Origin: Glaciihabitans arcticus
GTDB lineage: Bacteria > Actinomycetota > Actinomycetes > Actinomycetales > Microbacteriaceae
DNA length: 64,000 nucleotides
NCBI RefSeq assembly: GCF_004310685.1
Contig: NZ_SISG01000001.1
Location: forward strand, 2,356,001-2,420,000
Direction: 5' to 3'
A program made the position numbers and the translations under genes. Below are positions 10,126 through 19,074 of the stretch, in pieces. How positions within the stretch are numbered: the first letter of the stretch is position 1; each line of letters starts with the position of its first letter. Under the pieces are notes generated by a model. That model did not search any database and was not told where the DNA came from. It was given only the letters and a program-made list of their open reading frames with translations.

Positions 10126-11375
10126 ACGGTCAACTCCTTCGCGATTTCCGGGGTCTGCATGCGCACGGGTGGCCGCAGCATGACGGCCGCCGAGATCATG
10201 GCGACAGCCAGACCTGTGGTGAGGATGCTGTAGTACGTCGATTGCACGATCACGACGAGCAGCACCGTGTTGGCCGCGATATCGATCGGGCTGCGCACGC
10301 GGAGGGTGCGCAAGAACACGTAGACCAGCCAGGCCAGGAAGAAGAACAGGCCGAGGAACCCGTGCGAGAAGAGCACCATCCAGACCTGGCCCTGGGTGCC
10401 CGCCGCGGGCTGTCCCTCGGACTCCGATGGTCTCGGGGCGCCGTAGCCGAACACGGGCGCCTCGAGCGTGCGCTCGAAGGTCTCCTGGTACAGGCTCGCG
10501 CGGTCTTCGGTGCTCGGGCTCGAGTTCAGCCGGTCGGTGAGACGGTCGGCAACCGGGAACACCGCGAAGATCATTCCGGCGAGCGCGGCGACCACGGTGA
10601 TCGTCACGAGCACGCGGACGTGCCCGCGCACGAGCGCCCGCGCCCCGACGTAGGCGAGCGCGAGCGCGATGCCGATGAACATGCCGCGGTTGAGGGTCAA
10701 GAAGGCCGGGATCACCGAGAGGGGAAGCAGCGCCGCGAGCCACCAGAAGCGGCGCTCCCGGCGCACCTCGATCAGGTAGGCGACGAAGAACGGCGTGAGC
10801 ACCGAGTAGGCGTTGCCCCAGCCGTTCGTGTACAGGAATGGCGCGCTCGGCCGCGGCTCGAGGGGCGCGAACGCGTCGGGGTTGTACTGGGTGACCCGCC
10901 GCCGCACCATCTCCTGCACCAGCTCGTTGCTCGCGATCGACTGCGGCAGCACGAGCCCGAACGGGGTGTTGAAGGCGAGCAGGGGGAAGAAGAGCCCGAC
11001 GTAGCCGCCGACGATGACGATGATCCAGAAGACCGACAGGACTCCGGCCAGATAGCGCGCGGTCAGCGTCTCCCGCGCGTTGTACACGTAGACGAAGATG
11101 ACCGTCACCGTCGCATAGAGCAGCGCACGGTAGATGAAACCGGTGAGCCGCCCACCGGAGTCGATCTCGATCACCGAGCAGAGCATCCAGAGCAGAAAGA
11201 GCAGCCATAGGCCGAAACCGCGGGGCACTTCGATGCCGCCTCGGCGCACCAGATAGAACACCATCACGCCCGCGAGAACGATCCAGACCGCCTCGCCCGG
11301 GCCGAGAATCCACCACAGCGGAAACAGCACGAACATCGCGGCAAAGGGCCATCGAGGCAGTTCCGGGGCGGGCAT
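10122..11375 (-). CDS. O-antigen ligase / Wzy-like polymerase family membrane protein
   Basis: A 417-aa protein with roughly ten to twelve hydrophobic helices and a long extracytoplasmic loop (about 150-215), the pattern of Wzy_C/O-antigen ligase proteins. In this locus it most likely polymerises lipid-linked repeat units at the outer face of the membrane; no outer membrane is expected, so ligation to lipid A is not an option. First gene of the minus-strand operon. I chose ATG 11375 (MPAPELPRWP), with a GAGGGG upstream; GTG 11411 is an alternative start adding 12 residues. Confidence 0.82.
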   Translation of the reverse strand: MPAPELPRWPFAAMFVLFPLWWILGPGEAVWIVLAGVMVFYLVRRGGIEVPRGFGLWLLFLLWMLCSVIEIDSGGRLTGFIYRALLYATVTVIFVYVYNARETLTARYLAGVLSVFWIIVIVGGYVGLFFPLLAFNTPFGLVLPQSIASNELVQEMVRRRVTQYNPDAFAPLEPRPSAPFLYTNGWGNAYSVLTPFFVAYLIEVRRERRFWWLAALLPLSVIPAFLTLNRGMFIGIALALAYVGARALVRGHVRVLVTITVVAALAGMIFAVFPVADRLTDRLNSSPSTEDRASLYQETFERTLEAPVFGYGAPRPSESEGQPAAGTQGQVWMVLFSHGFLGLFFFLAWLVYVFLRTLRVRSPIDIAANTVLLVVIVQSTYYSILTTGLAVAMISAAVMLRPPVRMQTPEIAKELTV

Positions 11376-11439
11376 TCTTTTTATGATCCCCTCGCAAACG
11401 AGTTCTGTCACCCCTCTCGAAATCGGGCCGCCGACTGGC

Positions 11440-11445
11440 TACGAT
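11440..11445 (+). promoter_or_regulatory. Candidate -10 element for the Wzz-flippase operon
   Basis: TACGAT in the 174-bp divergent gap. Transcription from about 11452 would give a leader of roughly 100 nt before the ATG at 11550. No clear -35 was seen. Confidence 0.3.
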
Positions 11446-11549
11446 GTTGTTCCCCTGTGAGCGTTGTTCACTGTTCGGCGCGCGCGCAGGCTATCTCGGA
11501 GGCGAACCCCCGTCGCCCCGAGCACCCGGAAAGCCATTGGAGAACCCCG

Positions 11550-13007
11550 ATGCCCGCAGCAACAGACCCCGGTTTCGGCGTCGAGTACTACGGCGAGACG
11601 CTTCGTCGGCACTGGAAGCTGATCGCTACCGCAGCCATCGTCGGCCTGCTGTTGGCTGCGCTGTTCCTCGTGGTGCGGCCCTCGCGCACCACGGCGACGG
11701 CCGATGTCGCCCTCGCCGTTGTATCGACCAACCCGTTCGATGCGACCAAGCAGCCCTCGGACCCCTTCGACGCCACGACCGAGACGCAGTTGGTGATGTC
11801 GTACCCGGTCGCCCTCGCCGCATCCGAGGCGGTAGGCAGCGCGATCTCGCCGAAGACGATCCGCGCGGGACTCGAGGTCGACGCCGTCACCGACGCCGGC
11901 ATCGTGCACATCAGCTACAACGGCACGTCCGCCGAGCAGGCCAGGCGGGTAGCGGATGTCACTGCCCTCGCCTACATCGACTACCGGGCCGCGCAGGCCA
12001 GGGCCCGGCTCGCGTCGGTCGTGGCCGGCGTCGACGACCGCCGCGAGGTTGTGCTCGACGGTCTCTCCCAGATCGACCCGGAGACCGGCAACTGGGCGAA
12101 ACGGGCGACGCGCATCGGGCTCCTGCAGGAGCTCGAAGACCTGTCCACGCAGCGCGCCACCTTCTCGCAGGTCGACACGACGGGCGGTGTCGTCATCTCG
12201 ACGGCCGCCGACAACGACGTCTCGCTGAGCCCCAATCCCATCATCGTCGTGGCCGCCGGACTGCTCGCGGGAGGGGTCATCGGGGTGATCCTGGCCTTCT
12301 CGCTCAGGGCCGGAAGCCGCCGCTGGGGCAGCGCGTCCGATGTGCAGCGCAGCACCCACGCGCCCGTGCTCGGTCGCCTCGAATCGACGGAGGCAATTGC
12401 CCCCGAGACCGGCGAGAGCCTCGAGGTGCTGCTCGGGGTCCGGGAGCGCATCCTGTCGCGGTTGCGGCCCGGGGCACACGTGATTGTGGTTGTGGATCAC
12501 AGCGCGGACGGCGCGGGAGGGGACGTGCCGGTCAACCTCGCGCTCGTGCTCGCGCAGTCGGGGCGCTCCGTCGACCTCGTGCTGCCCGGATCCGAACTCA
12601 CGGGTGCCGCGCACCTCGACCCACGCCTCGCCGCGACTTTCCCGGCGTCCGACAGCGACGCGATAGCCGTTCACGTGCGCGACCGGCTCGGAGCCGCGAC
12701 CGGGGACCACCTGCTGGTGCTGGGCCTACCCGCCGGATCGCCCCCCTCGACCGTGCTCGCCGGGCTGCGTCTCGCCGACGGCGCGGTGCTGGTGGGAACG
12801 CTCGGTGTGACCACGGCCGCCGACGCCACCCGGCTGCGGGAGGCCGCCGCCGAGTTCGGTGCGGAGATTCTCGGAACCGTGTTGGTGCCGCAGGGGCGGG
12901 TCCTCACACCACCTGCCGTCCCCGCGGCGCCAGCACCCCGGCCTGCCGCTGCGAAACGCACCCCCGCCAAGCGCACCCCACGCCCGAAGGCGCCCACCGC
13001 GTCATGA
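11550..13007 (+). CDS. Wzz/BY-kinase-like chain-length protein with a degenerate nucleotide-binding domain
   Basis: A 485-aa polysaccharide co-polymerase-like protein. An N-terminal YYGETLRRHWKL motif leads into the first membrane helix (about 21-42); a second (PIIVVAAGLLAGGVIGV) is near residue 230, and the extracytoplasmic part between them is alpha-helical. The C-terminal cytosolic part resembles a bacterial tyrosine kinase: NLALVLAQSGRSVDLVLPG aligns with the NLA..LAQ.G..VLLID strand. However, the P-loop region reads DHSADGAGGD, without the GKS/T, and there is no Tyr-rich tail, only a Pro/Lys/Ala tail. It is probably not a kinase. ATG 11550 has GGAGA at good spacing; a GTG at 11457 is in frame but unsupported. 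Confidence 0.78.
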   Translation: MPAATDPGFGVEYYGETLRRHWKLIATAAIVGLLLAALFLVVRPSRTTATADVALAVVSTNPFDATKQPSDPFDATTETQLVMSYPVALAASEAVGSAISPKTIRAGLEVDAVTDAGIVHISYNGTSAEQARRVADVTALAYIDYRAAQARARLASVVAGVDDRREVVLDGLSQIDPETGNWAKRATRIGLLQELEDLSTQRATFSQVDTTGGVVISTAADNDVSLSPNPIIVVAAGLLAGGVIGVILAFSLRAGSRRWGSASDVQRSTHAPVLGRLESTEAIAPETGESLEVLLGVRERILSRLRPGAHVIVVVDHSADGAGGDVPVNLALVLAQSGRSVDLVLPGSELTGAAHLDPRLAATFPASDSDAIAVHVRDRLGAATGDHLLVLGLPAGSPPSTVLAGLRLADGAVLVGTLGVTTAADATRLREAAAEFGAEILGTVLVPQGRVLTPPAVPAAPAPRPAAAKRTPAKRTPRPKAPTAS

Positions 13008-13750
13008 CCGGGGGCACTCGCGGCAGCGTCGTCGGGGTGCCGATCGACGCGCTGTCGAGCAGGCAGCTCGTCGACGAGATCTTCGGCTGGGTGGCCGACG
13101 CCGGCGCTCCCGCCCGCAGTGCTCTCGGCGTGAACGCGCACGTCGTCAACCTCGCCGCGAGCGACAGCGTCTTCGCCCGGGATGTGGCGCGGGCCGACCT
13201 CGCCTACGCCGACGGCCAGTCCGTGGTCTGGGCGGCGAGGCTGCTCGGAACACCCGTTCCCGAGCGGGTCGCGACGACCGACCTGATCCACCCCCTTGCC
13301 GAGCGTGCCGCCGCCGAGGGCGTGCGGATGTTCTTCTACGGGGGCCGCCCCGGGGTGGCCGCCCTGGCCGCCGAGCGGTTGGGCGCGGCGCATCCCGGTC
13401 TCGCGATCACGGTGCGGGACGGCTACGTCGCTGCGGCCGGGATGGACGCGCTCGTCGACGAAATCAACGCCTCGGGCGCGGGCCTGCTCTTCGTCGGCCT
13501 GGGCGACCCGCTTCAGCAGCGCTGGATCGCCGAGCACCGCGACGCGCTCACCGTGCCGGCCGTACTCAGCTGCGGCGGCCTGTTCGACTGGACGAGCGGC
13601 TCGAATCGCCGGGCACCGCGTTGGATGATCCGCGCCGGGCTCGAGTGGCTCTGGCGGCTCATCATCGAACCGCGACGGCTCGCGCGGCGCTACCTCGTGG
13701 GGAACCCGGCCTTTGTGCTGCGGGTAGCCCGCGCAAAACTCGCGGCATGA
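13004..13750 (+). CDS. WecG/TagA/CpsF family glycosyltransferase
   Basis: A 248-aa enzyme of the GT26 family. Visible motifs are ALGVNAHVVNLA at the N-terminus, ADLAYADGQSVVWAA, MFFYGGRPGVAA, and FVGLGDPLQQRWI with a C-terminal basic amphipathic stretch (PRRLARRY) for membrane contact. Members transfer ManNAc-type sugars onto a polyprenyl-linked primer, as in wall teichoic acid and enterobacterial common antigen. The start ATG sits in ATGA overlap with the preceding gene, and its own stop overlaps the flippase, so three genes are coupled. Confidence 0.9.
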   Translation: MTGGTRGSVVGVPIDALSSRQLVDEIFGWVADAGAPARSALGVNAHVVNLAASDSVFARDVARADLAYADGQSVVWAARLLGTPVPERVATTDLIHPLAERAAAEGVRMFFYGGRPGVAALAAERLGAAHPGLAITVRDGYVAAAGMDALVDEINASGAGLLFVGLGDPLQQRWIAEHRDALTVPAVLSCGGLFDWTSGSNRRAPRWMIRAGLEWLWRLIIEPRRLARRYLVGNPAFVLRVARAKLAA

Positions 13751-15237
13751 CCGCGCCCCCCGACGCCGAGACCCGGGCGCTCGCCCGCGGCGGCGGCGTG
13801 AGCCTGCTCGGTTCCGCCACCAGCGCCGTGATGGGCTTTGTGCTCACGGTTGTGCTCGCGCGACTGCTCGGTGACTCGGGCTCGGGCGTGGTGCTGCAGG
13901 CCATCGCGGTGTTCACCATCGTGCTGAGCTTCGCCCGGGCCGGCCTCGATTCCGGTGCGGTGTGGATGTTCCCCCGCCTCGTCTCCGCGGACCCCTCGCG
14001 CCTGCGCGGCACCCTGCTCTGGATGCTCGCGGTCACCGCCGCCGCGGGCGGGGTCTGCGCGCTCGGCGTGGAGCTGGCAGCCGGCTTCCTCGACCCGACC
14101 GTCGCCGATGCCGTGCGCGCCGCCGGCTGGTTCCTTCCCGCGGGAGCCCTGCTGCTCGTCGCCCTCGCCGCCACCCGAGGACTCGGCGGGGTCGTGCCGT
14201 ACTCGGTGGTCGGCAGCATCGCGCTGCCCGCGGCGCGGCCGCTGTTCGTCTGGATCGCCGTCGCGCTCGGGGCATCCCTCGCCATGGTCACGCTCGCCTG
14301 GGCGTTGCCGCTTCCGCTCGCGCTAGTGGCAGCGATCGCCGTGCTGCGCGTGCAGGTGCTGCGACACGAGCAGGGCGTGCGCGGACCGTGGCGCGTCGAC
14401 AAACCCGTTCGGCGCGAGCTGCTCGGCTACGCCTGGCCGCGCACGATCTCGGCGGGGCTCGAGCAGTCCATCATCTGGCTCGACGTGCTCATCGTGGGCG
14501 TGATCGCGGGCACCGCGGCGGCCGGCGTCTATGGGGGCGCGAGCCGGTTCGTCGCCGCCGGCCTCATCATCGACTCTGCGCTGCGCATTGTGGTGTCAAC
14601 GCGTTTCAGCGCGCTCCTGCACGAGGGGCGCGTGGCCGAGGTGCAGAGCCTGTACCGCACGGCGGCCACCTGGTTGGTGCTGTTCGGCGCACCGATCTAC
14701 CTGATCCTCGGGGTGTTCGCGTCGGTGGTGCTCGGCCTGCTCGGTCCCGGATTCGAGGAGGGCTCCACCGCCCTGGCCATCCTGTGCGGCGGCGCGATCC
14801 TGACCTTCGCGGCCGGCAACATCCACTCGGTGCTGCTGATGAGCGGGCGCAGCGGCTGGGGCGCATTCAACAAGGCCGTGGTGCTCGCGCTCAACATCGT
14901 CGGCAACCTGCTGCTGGTTCCCGTGCTCGGCATCGCAGGAGCCGCCCTGGTCTGGTCGGCCAGCATGCTGGTGGATGCCCTGCTCGCCGCCATCGAGGTG
15001 CGCGTGTTCCTCGGCATCCGGGCCGGGTGGGGCGCGACAGCCTATGCGCTGCTCGTGCCGCTCGCGAGTGTCGGGCTGCCCGCGCTGGCCGCGCGGCTCG
15101 TGCTCGGGGAGACCCTGCTCGGGCTGCTCGTGGGCACCGCGCTCGGCGTCATCCTGTTTCTCACGTGGTGCGCGCTGGATCGGCGGCGGCTGAATATACA
15201 CGCACTCGTCGCGTTTGCGCAACGCAAACAGAATTAA
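13747..15237 (+). CDS. Lipid-linked oligosaccharide flippase (Wzx/MATE-like)
   Basis: A 496-aa membrane protein with about 14 hydrophobic helices of the MVF/polysaccharide-exporter superfamily; the start reads RGGGVSLLGSATSAVMGFV and continues with repeated helix pairs. Its place in a cluster with a priming transferase and glycosyltransferases makes flipping of undecaprenyl-linked repeat units the likely role. ATG 13747 overlaps the stop of the GT26 gene in ATGA. It ends the operon; a motif-bearing gap follows. Confidence 0.88.
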   Translation: MTAPPDAETRALARGGGVSLLGSATSAVMGFVLTVVLARLLGDSGSGVVLQAIAVFTIVLSFARAGLDSGAVWMFPRLVSADPSRLRGTLLWMLAVTAAAGGVCALGVELAAGFLDPTVADAVRAAGWFLPAGALLLVALAATRGLGGVVPYSVVGSIALPAARPLFVWIAVALGASLAMVTLAWALPLPLALVAAIAVLRVQVLRHEQGVRGPWRVDKPVRRELLGYAWPRTISAGLEQSIIWLDVLIVGVIAGTAAAGVYGGASRFVAAGLIIDSALRIVVSTRFSALLHEGRVAEVQSLYRTAATWLVLFGAPIYLILGVFASVVLGLLGPGFEEGSTALAILCGGAILTFAAGNIHSVLLMSGRSGWGAFNKAVVLALNIVGNLLLVPVLGIAGAALVWSASMLVDALLAAIEVRVFLGIRAGWGATAYALLVPLASVGLPALAARLVLGETLLGLLVGTALGVILFLTWCALDRRRLNIHALVAFAQRKQN

Positions 15238-15258
15238 TTTCGGTTGTATTGTTAGCGG

Positions 15259-15272
15259 CCCCCGAACAGGGG
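15259..15272. promoter_or_regulatory. CCCC-N6-GGGG palindromic motif upstream of the surface-protein module
   Basis: CCCC CGAACA GGGGT, 120 bp before the ATG at 15393. A possible -10 TACCGT follows directly, so the palindrome would span the -35 region. This is the only sizeable gap between the flippase and the fibrinogen-like module. Confidence 0.45.
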
Positions 15273-15392
15273 TACCGTGCAATCCAGTTGGTCCCCCGCC
15301 CCGTCCCTTCCCTGATTCTCCGAGATCCCCCCATCTCGTTCCGAGGCTCGTGGTCCTGCTACCTGTTATGCCCCCGTACACACAGGAACCCC

Positions 15393-15992
15393 ATGACCAC
15401 GCACGATTCTGTGGGCACTGCTCCCACCCGCCGCGGACTCACCCGTGCGCTCGTGCTGGTGCTGGTCGTGGCCCTCGCGCTTCTCGCCACGGCGTTCGCG
15501 ATCTCCGCCGGACGTGCCCCCGCGGAAAAGGCGGAAGCACCCGCTCCCGCCGCCGCCCAGCCGACCGCAACACCTGAGCCGACCCTCGTTCCGGCGACGG
15601 ACGTCGGCATCACCCCGGTGATGGCCGACCTCGCGGTTGCGGGCTTCCTGACCGCCGTGGCGACAACACCGGCCTCGGACCTGCCGAAGGTCGCCTCCGG
15701 TGCGATCCTCGAAGACCTGCAGAACGAGGCACAGGAGCTCGAGGCCAACGGCTGGACCCGCACGGGCCGCGCGAAGGTCGACGGCGTGAAGGTCACCTCC
15801 TCCAACGAGGCAGCCGGCACAGCCACCGTCGTGGCCTGTGTCGACTCGAGCAAGGTCGCGACCCTCGACGAGAACGGCGACCGGCTCGCCGCGCCGGCCA
15901 CGGCCCGCGCCCTCAACATCTACTCGCTCTCCCGCTCCGACGGATTCTGGCGAGTCGTATCCCGCACGTTCCCCGATGAAACCGCCTGCTAG
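15393..15992 (+). CDS. Membrane-anchored extracytoplasmic protein of unknown function
   Basis: A 199-aa protein with a short cytoplasmic head, one membrane helix (about 19-40, ALVLVLVVALALLATAF), an Ala/Pro/Thr-rich stalk, and an extracellular domain of about 130 residues. The domain (AVAGFLTAVATTPASD, then GRAKVDGVKVTSSNEA, then ATVVACVDSSKVATLDENG, ending DGFWRVVSRTF) resembles small NTF2/SnoaL-like secreted domains of actinobacteria, but I would not assign it firmly. It is 31 bp upstream of the fibrinogen-like gene and shares a probable transcript with it, so the two may act together at the surface. Confidence 0.75.
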   Translation: MTTHDSVGTAPTRRGLTRALVLVLVVALALLATAFAISAGRAPAEKAEAPAPAAAQPTATPEPTLVPATDVGITPVMADLAVAGFLTAVATTPASDLPKVASGAILEDLQNEAQELEANGWTRTGRAKVDGVKVTSSNEAAGTATVVACVDSSKVATLDENGDRLAAPATARALNIYSLSRSDGFWRVVSRTFPDETAC

Positions 15993-16023
15993 CGGCACCC
16001 ACAGCCACCTGAAGGAGTCCCCC

Positions 16024-19000
16024 ATGAAACTATCCCGATCAACGGCAGGCGCCACAGCGATCATTCTCGGGGCTCTGCTCGCCTCGAGCCTTGTTCCCCT
16101 GGGGGCGGCGGCAGCACCGCTGCCCGTGCCCGACGGCTCCGCCGCAGACAGTGCGGCCGCCTCCTGTTGGGAGGTCAAGCAGAACGCGCCCAGCGCACCG
16201 AGCGGCCTCTACTGGCTCGTGACGCCGCAGCTCGGGGCTCCGCAGCAGTTCTACTGCGACCAGGAGACGAGCGGCGGCGGGTGGGTGCTCGTCGGCCGTG
16301 GCCGCGAGGGCTGGTCGCAGTCGGATGAGGGACAGGGCACCGCAGCCCAGGTACGCGGCACGGTCACCGGGACGGGCGCCTTCACTCCCCGCCAGCTGTC
16401 TTCGGAGGTCATCGGCCAGCTGCTGAACGGCGGTCGCGTCGACGCACTCAGTGAGGGCATCCGCTTGCGCCGCGCGACGAACACCGCCGGAACCGCGTGG
16501 CAAGAGGCCACGTTCAAGTATTCCTCCCCGCGCGACGCCTGGTCGTGGATGTTCGACAACGAGCAGCGCGTGGGCGCCTGGACGATCGGCGGCGCCTCCG
16601 GCAGCGGCGGCCAGACCTCCGGCTTCGGCTCGGGCAGCGACCAGAACCGCATCGAGACCTACACCGGCTCGAGCATCGGTTACCGTGCCGGCTTCGGCTT
16701 CGGCGGCTCCGCACGCGGAACGGCCGACGCCGCGAGCTTCATCTGGGCACCCAACACCTCGACCGGCAGCCCGCGACCGTTCACCCAGGTCTACCTGCGG
16801 CCCCGCCTGACCTCGTCGATATTCAGTGCGATTCCGGATGCCGGAACTCCCGCCTACGCCCAGCCCGGTGTTGCGGAGAGCGCAGCGCTTCCCACCGTCT
16901 GGGGCCTCACCGGCATCGGCGGCGGCTCCAACCCGGAGGGCAGCGTCGAGGCCGGAGCGTTCGCCGAATCCAACGGGATCGTCTACGTCGGCGGCAACTT
17001 CCTGCGGGTGCAACGCAACTCGGCCGGCACCGGACAGGTCGCCCAGCCGTTCCTCGCCGCCTTCAACGTGAACACCGGTGAGTGGATCTCCAGCTTCCGC
17101 CCCGTGATCAACAAGCAGGTCAAGGCGATCACCGCCCTCCCCAACGGCACGATCGCGATCGGCGGCTACTTCGACACCGTGAACGGGCAGACGGCACGCG
17201 GTTTCGCCGTGCTCAACCCGACGACCGGAGCAACCGATACCCGCATCAACACGGCCCTCATCAACACGCTGAGTGGCGGAGTACCGTTCGTACGCTCTCT
17301 CGACGTGCAGGGCGACTGGCTCTACCTCGGCGGCAGCTTCACGCACCTCACCGGTGGCACGGCCGCCAGCCAGGTCTACTCGCGGGGAGCCGCGCGCGTC
17401 TCGGTGACCAATGGAACCCCCGACCGCAGCTGGAACCCGGAGTTCAATGGCACCGTGATGTCGCTCGACGCATCCTCTCAGGGCGACCGCGTCTATTTCG
17501 CCGGGTTCTTCAGCCAGTCGAAGCAGACGGCCGCCGTCAAGGGTGCGGTCATCACGACCAACGGTGCGGATGTCGTGCCGTGGAACATTCAGTTCTCGCA
17601 CGTGGCGAACTACCAGCAGGCGGTGAAGGAGGTCGGTTCGAAGGTCTGGATCGGCGGCTCCGAGCACATGCTGCACAGCTACGACCGGGCCTCGCTCGTG
17701 CGCGAGACCTCCAACATCGGCAAGTCGGGCGGTGACTTCCAGGCCATCGCGAGCGATGGCGAAGTGGTCTACGCCGGTTGCCACTGCTACTACACCAACT
17801 ACTTCGGCGCAGTGAACTGGCCGAACGTCGGCAGCCAATGGACGCAGGCCGACAAGATAAGCAGCGCGGGTGCGTGGGACAACGCTACGGGGCGTTACGT
17901 GCCCGCGTTCAGCCCGACGGTCAGTCAGCGTGCCGGAGCCGGCGCGTGGTCACTGTTCGTCGACTCCACCGGTACGACCTGGTTCGGAGGGGATTACTCA
18001 GCCTCCGTCACGGCGTCCGGTGCATCACAGTGGTCCGGCGGGTTTGTGCGGTTCCGTCACAATGACGCGACGGCACCGACCACACCCGCTGGGCTCACCG
18101 TGAAGGCCAACGCCTCGGGCGATGCGCTCACCTGGACCGGTTCGACCGACGCCCGAGGGCCGGTCACCTACCAGGTGCTGCGCAACGATCGGGTGGTGGC
18201 CACGACCAGCTCGCTCAGCATCGTGCTGCAGAGCGCCCCCGCAGGCACGCGCTACTTCGTGCGGGCTGCGGACGGCGCGGGCAACTGGTCGGCGAGTACC
18301 GGGGTGGCCGTGGCATCCGCCAATCCGCCGGCCAACCCGGCTACTACCCTCATCGCTGCCGGCAGCGACTGGAAGTACGCCTATGACGCGACGGACCCCG
18401 CCGCCGGCTGGCAGTCTCCCGCCTTCGACACCTCCGCGTGGTCGACTGGGGCTGCACCGCTCGGCTACGGCCACGGCACGCTCGGCACGACCCTGGTCGC
18501 GCCCCCGGCCCCGGCAGTCAAGCCGATCGTCTCCTACTACTCGAAGGAGTTCACAGTTGCGGACCCCGGCGCCTTCTCCGCGGTGACCCTCACCTCGAGA
18601 GCGGATGACGGTGTTGTGATCTACGTCAACGGCGTGGAGGTCGCGCGGCGCAACATCGACGCCGGCGCGGTCGGCTTCGGCACCTACGCGAACCTCGCGG
18701 TGTCTGCGGCCAACGCCGTCGCCAACCCGTTCACGGTGTCCGTGCCGAGCTCGGCCTTCGTCGCCGGTCGCAACGTGATCAGCGCCGAGGTGCACGCCAA
18801 CTACCGGTCGACGCCCAGTGTGAGCTTTGAGTTGACCGCCGTGGGAACGGTCGCCCAGGCGGCGGCAAAGATCGCGCCGCCGGCGAAGTCAACAACAGGC
18901 ACACCTCAGACCGACGATGTAGTCGTCGAGGAACCGGTCGACAGCGAGGTCGATCCCCCGAGCGCGGACACCGGAGGCGCCGTCACCGACGCCCCTGCCC

Positions 19001-19074
19001 CGCCCGTGGTCACCCCCGCTCCGCCCGCCGAGCCGGCCGAACCGCCGGCTCCCTCGCCAACAGTCGACGAGTGA
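16024..19074 (+). CDS. Giant secreted fibrinogen-like / beta-propeller / FnIII protein
   Basis: A 1016-aa exported protein. After a Sec signal peptide (cleavage near GAAAAP, about residue 34) comes a fibrinogen C-terminal-like start (CWEVKQNAPSAPSGLYWL, FYCDQETSGGGWVLVGRG). A middle region (about 290-675) has repeats of the type VYVGGNF / IAIGGYFDTVNGQ / LYLGGSFTHL, which look like propeller blades. An FnIII domain (about 680-770), a galactose-binding-like beta-sandwich (about 775-940) and an acidic Pro/Glu/Asp-rich tail follow. There is no LPXTG or C-terminal membrane helix, so it is released or held non-covalently, perhaps by the polysaccharide. GAAGGAG precedes ATG 16024. Its stop overlaps the CDP-alcohol gene, which links it to that chemistry. 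Confidence 0.85.
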   Translation: MKLSRSTAGATAIILGALLASSLVPLGAAAAPLPVPDGSAADSAAASCWEVKQNAPSAPSGLYWLVTPQLGAPQQFYCDQETSGGGWVLVGRGREGWSQSDEGQGTAAQVRGTVTGTGAFTPRQLSSEVIGQLLNGGRVDALSEGIRLRRATNTAGTAWQEATFKYSSPRDAWSWMFDNEQRVGAWTIGGASGSGGQTSGFGSGSDQNRIETYTGSSIGYRAGFGFGGSARGTADAASFIWAPNTSTGSPRPFTQVYLRPRLTSSIFSAIPDAGTPAYAQPGVAESAALPTVWGLTGIGGGSNPEGSVEAGAFAESNGIVYVGGNFLRVQRNSAGTGQVAQPFLAAFNVNTGEWISSFRPVINKQVKAITALPNGTIAIGGYFDTVNGQTARGFAVLNPTTGATDTRINTALINTLSGGVPFVRSLDVQGDWLYLGGSFTHLTGGTAASQVYSRGAARVSVTNGTPDRSWNPEFNGTVMSLDASSQGDRVYFAGFFSQSKQTAAVKGAVITTNGADVVPWNIQFSHVANYQQAVKEVGSKVWIGGSEHMLHSYDRASLVRETSNIGKSGGDFQAIASDGEVVYAGCHCYYTNYFGAVNWPNVGSQWTQADKISSAGAWDNATGRYVPAFSPTVSQRAGAGAWSLFVDSTGTTWFGGDYSASVTASGASQWSGGFVRFRHNDATAPTTPAGLTVKANASGDALTWTGSTDARGPVTYQVLRNDRVVATTSSLSIVLQSAPAGTRYFVRAADGAGNWSASTGVAVASANPPANPATTLIAAGSDWKYAYDATDPAAGWQSPAFDTSAWSTGAAPLGYGHGTLGTTLVAPPAPAVKPIVSYYSKEFTVADPGAFSAVTLTSRADDGVVIYVNGVEVARRNIDAGAVGFGTYANLAVSAANAVANPFTVSVPSSAFVAGRNVISAEVHANYRSTPSVSFELTAVGTVAQAAAKIAPPAKSTTGTPQTDDVVVEEPVDSEVDPPSADTGGAVTDAPAPPVVTPAPPAEPAEPPAPSPTVDE

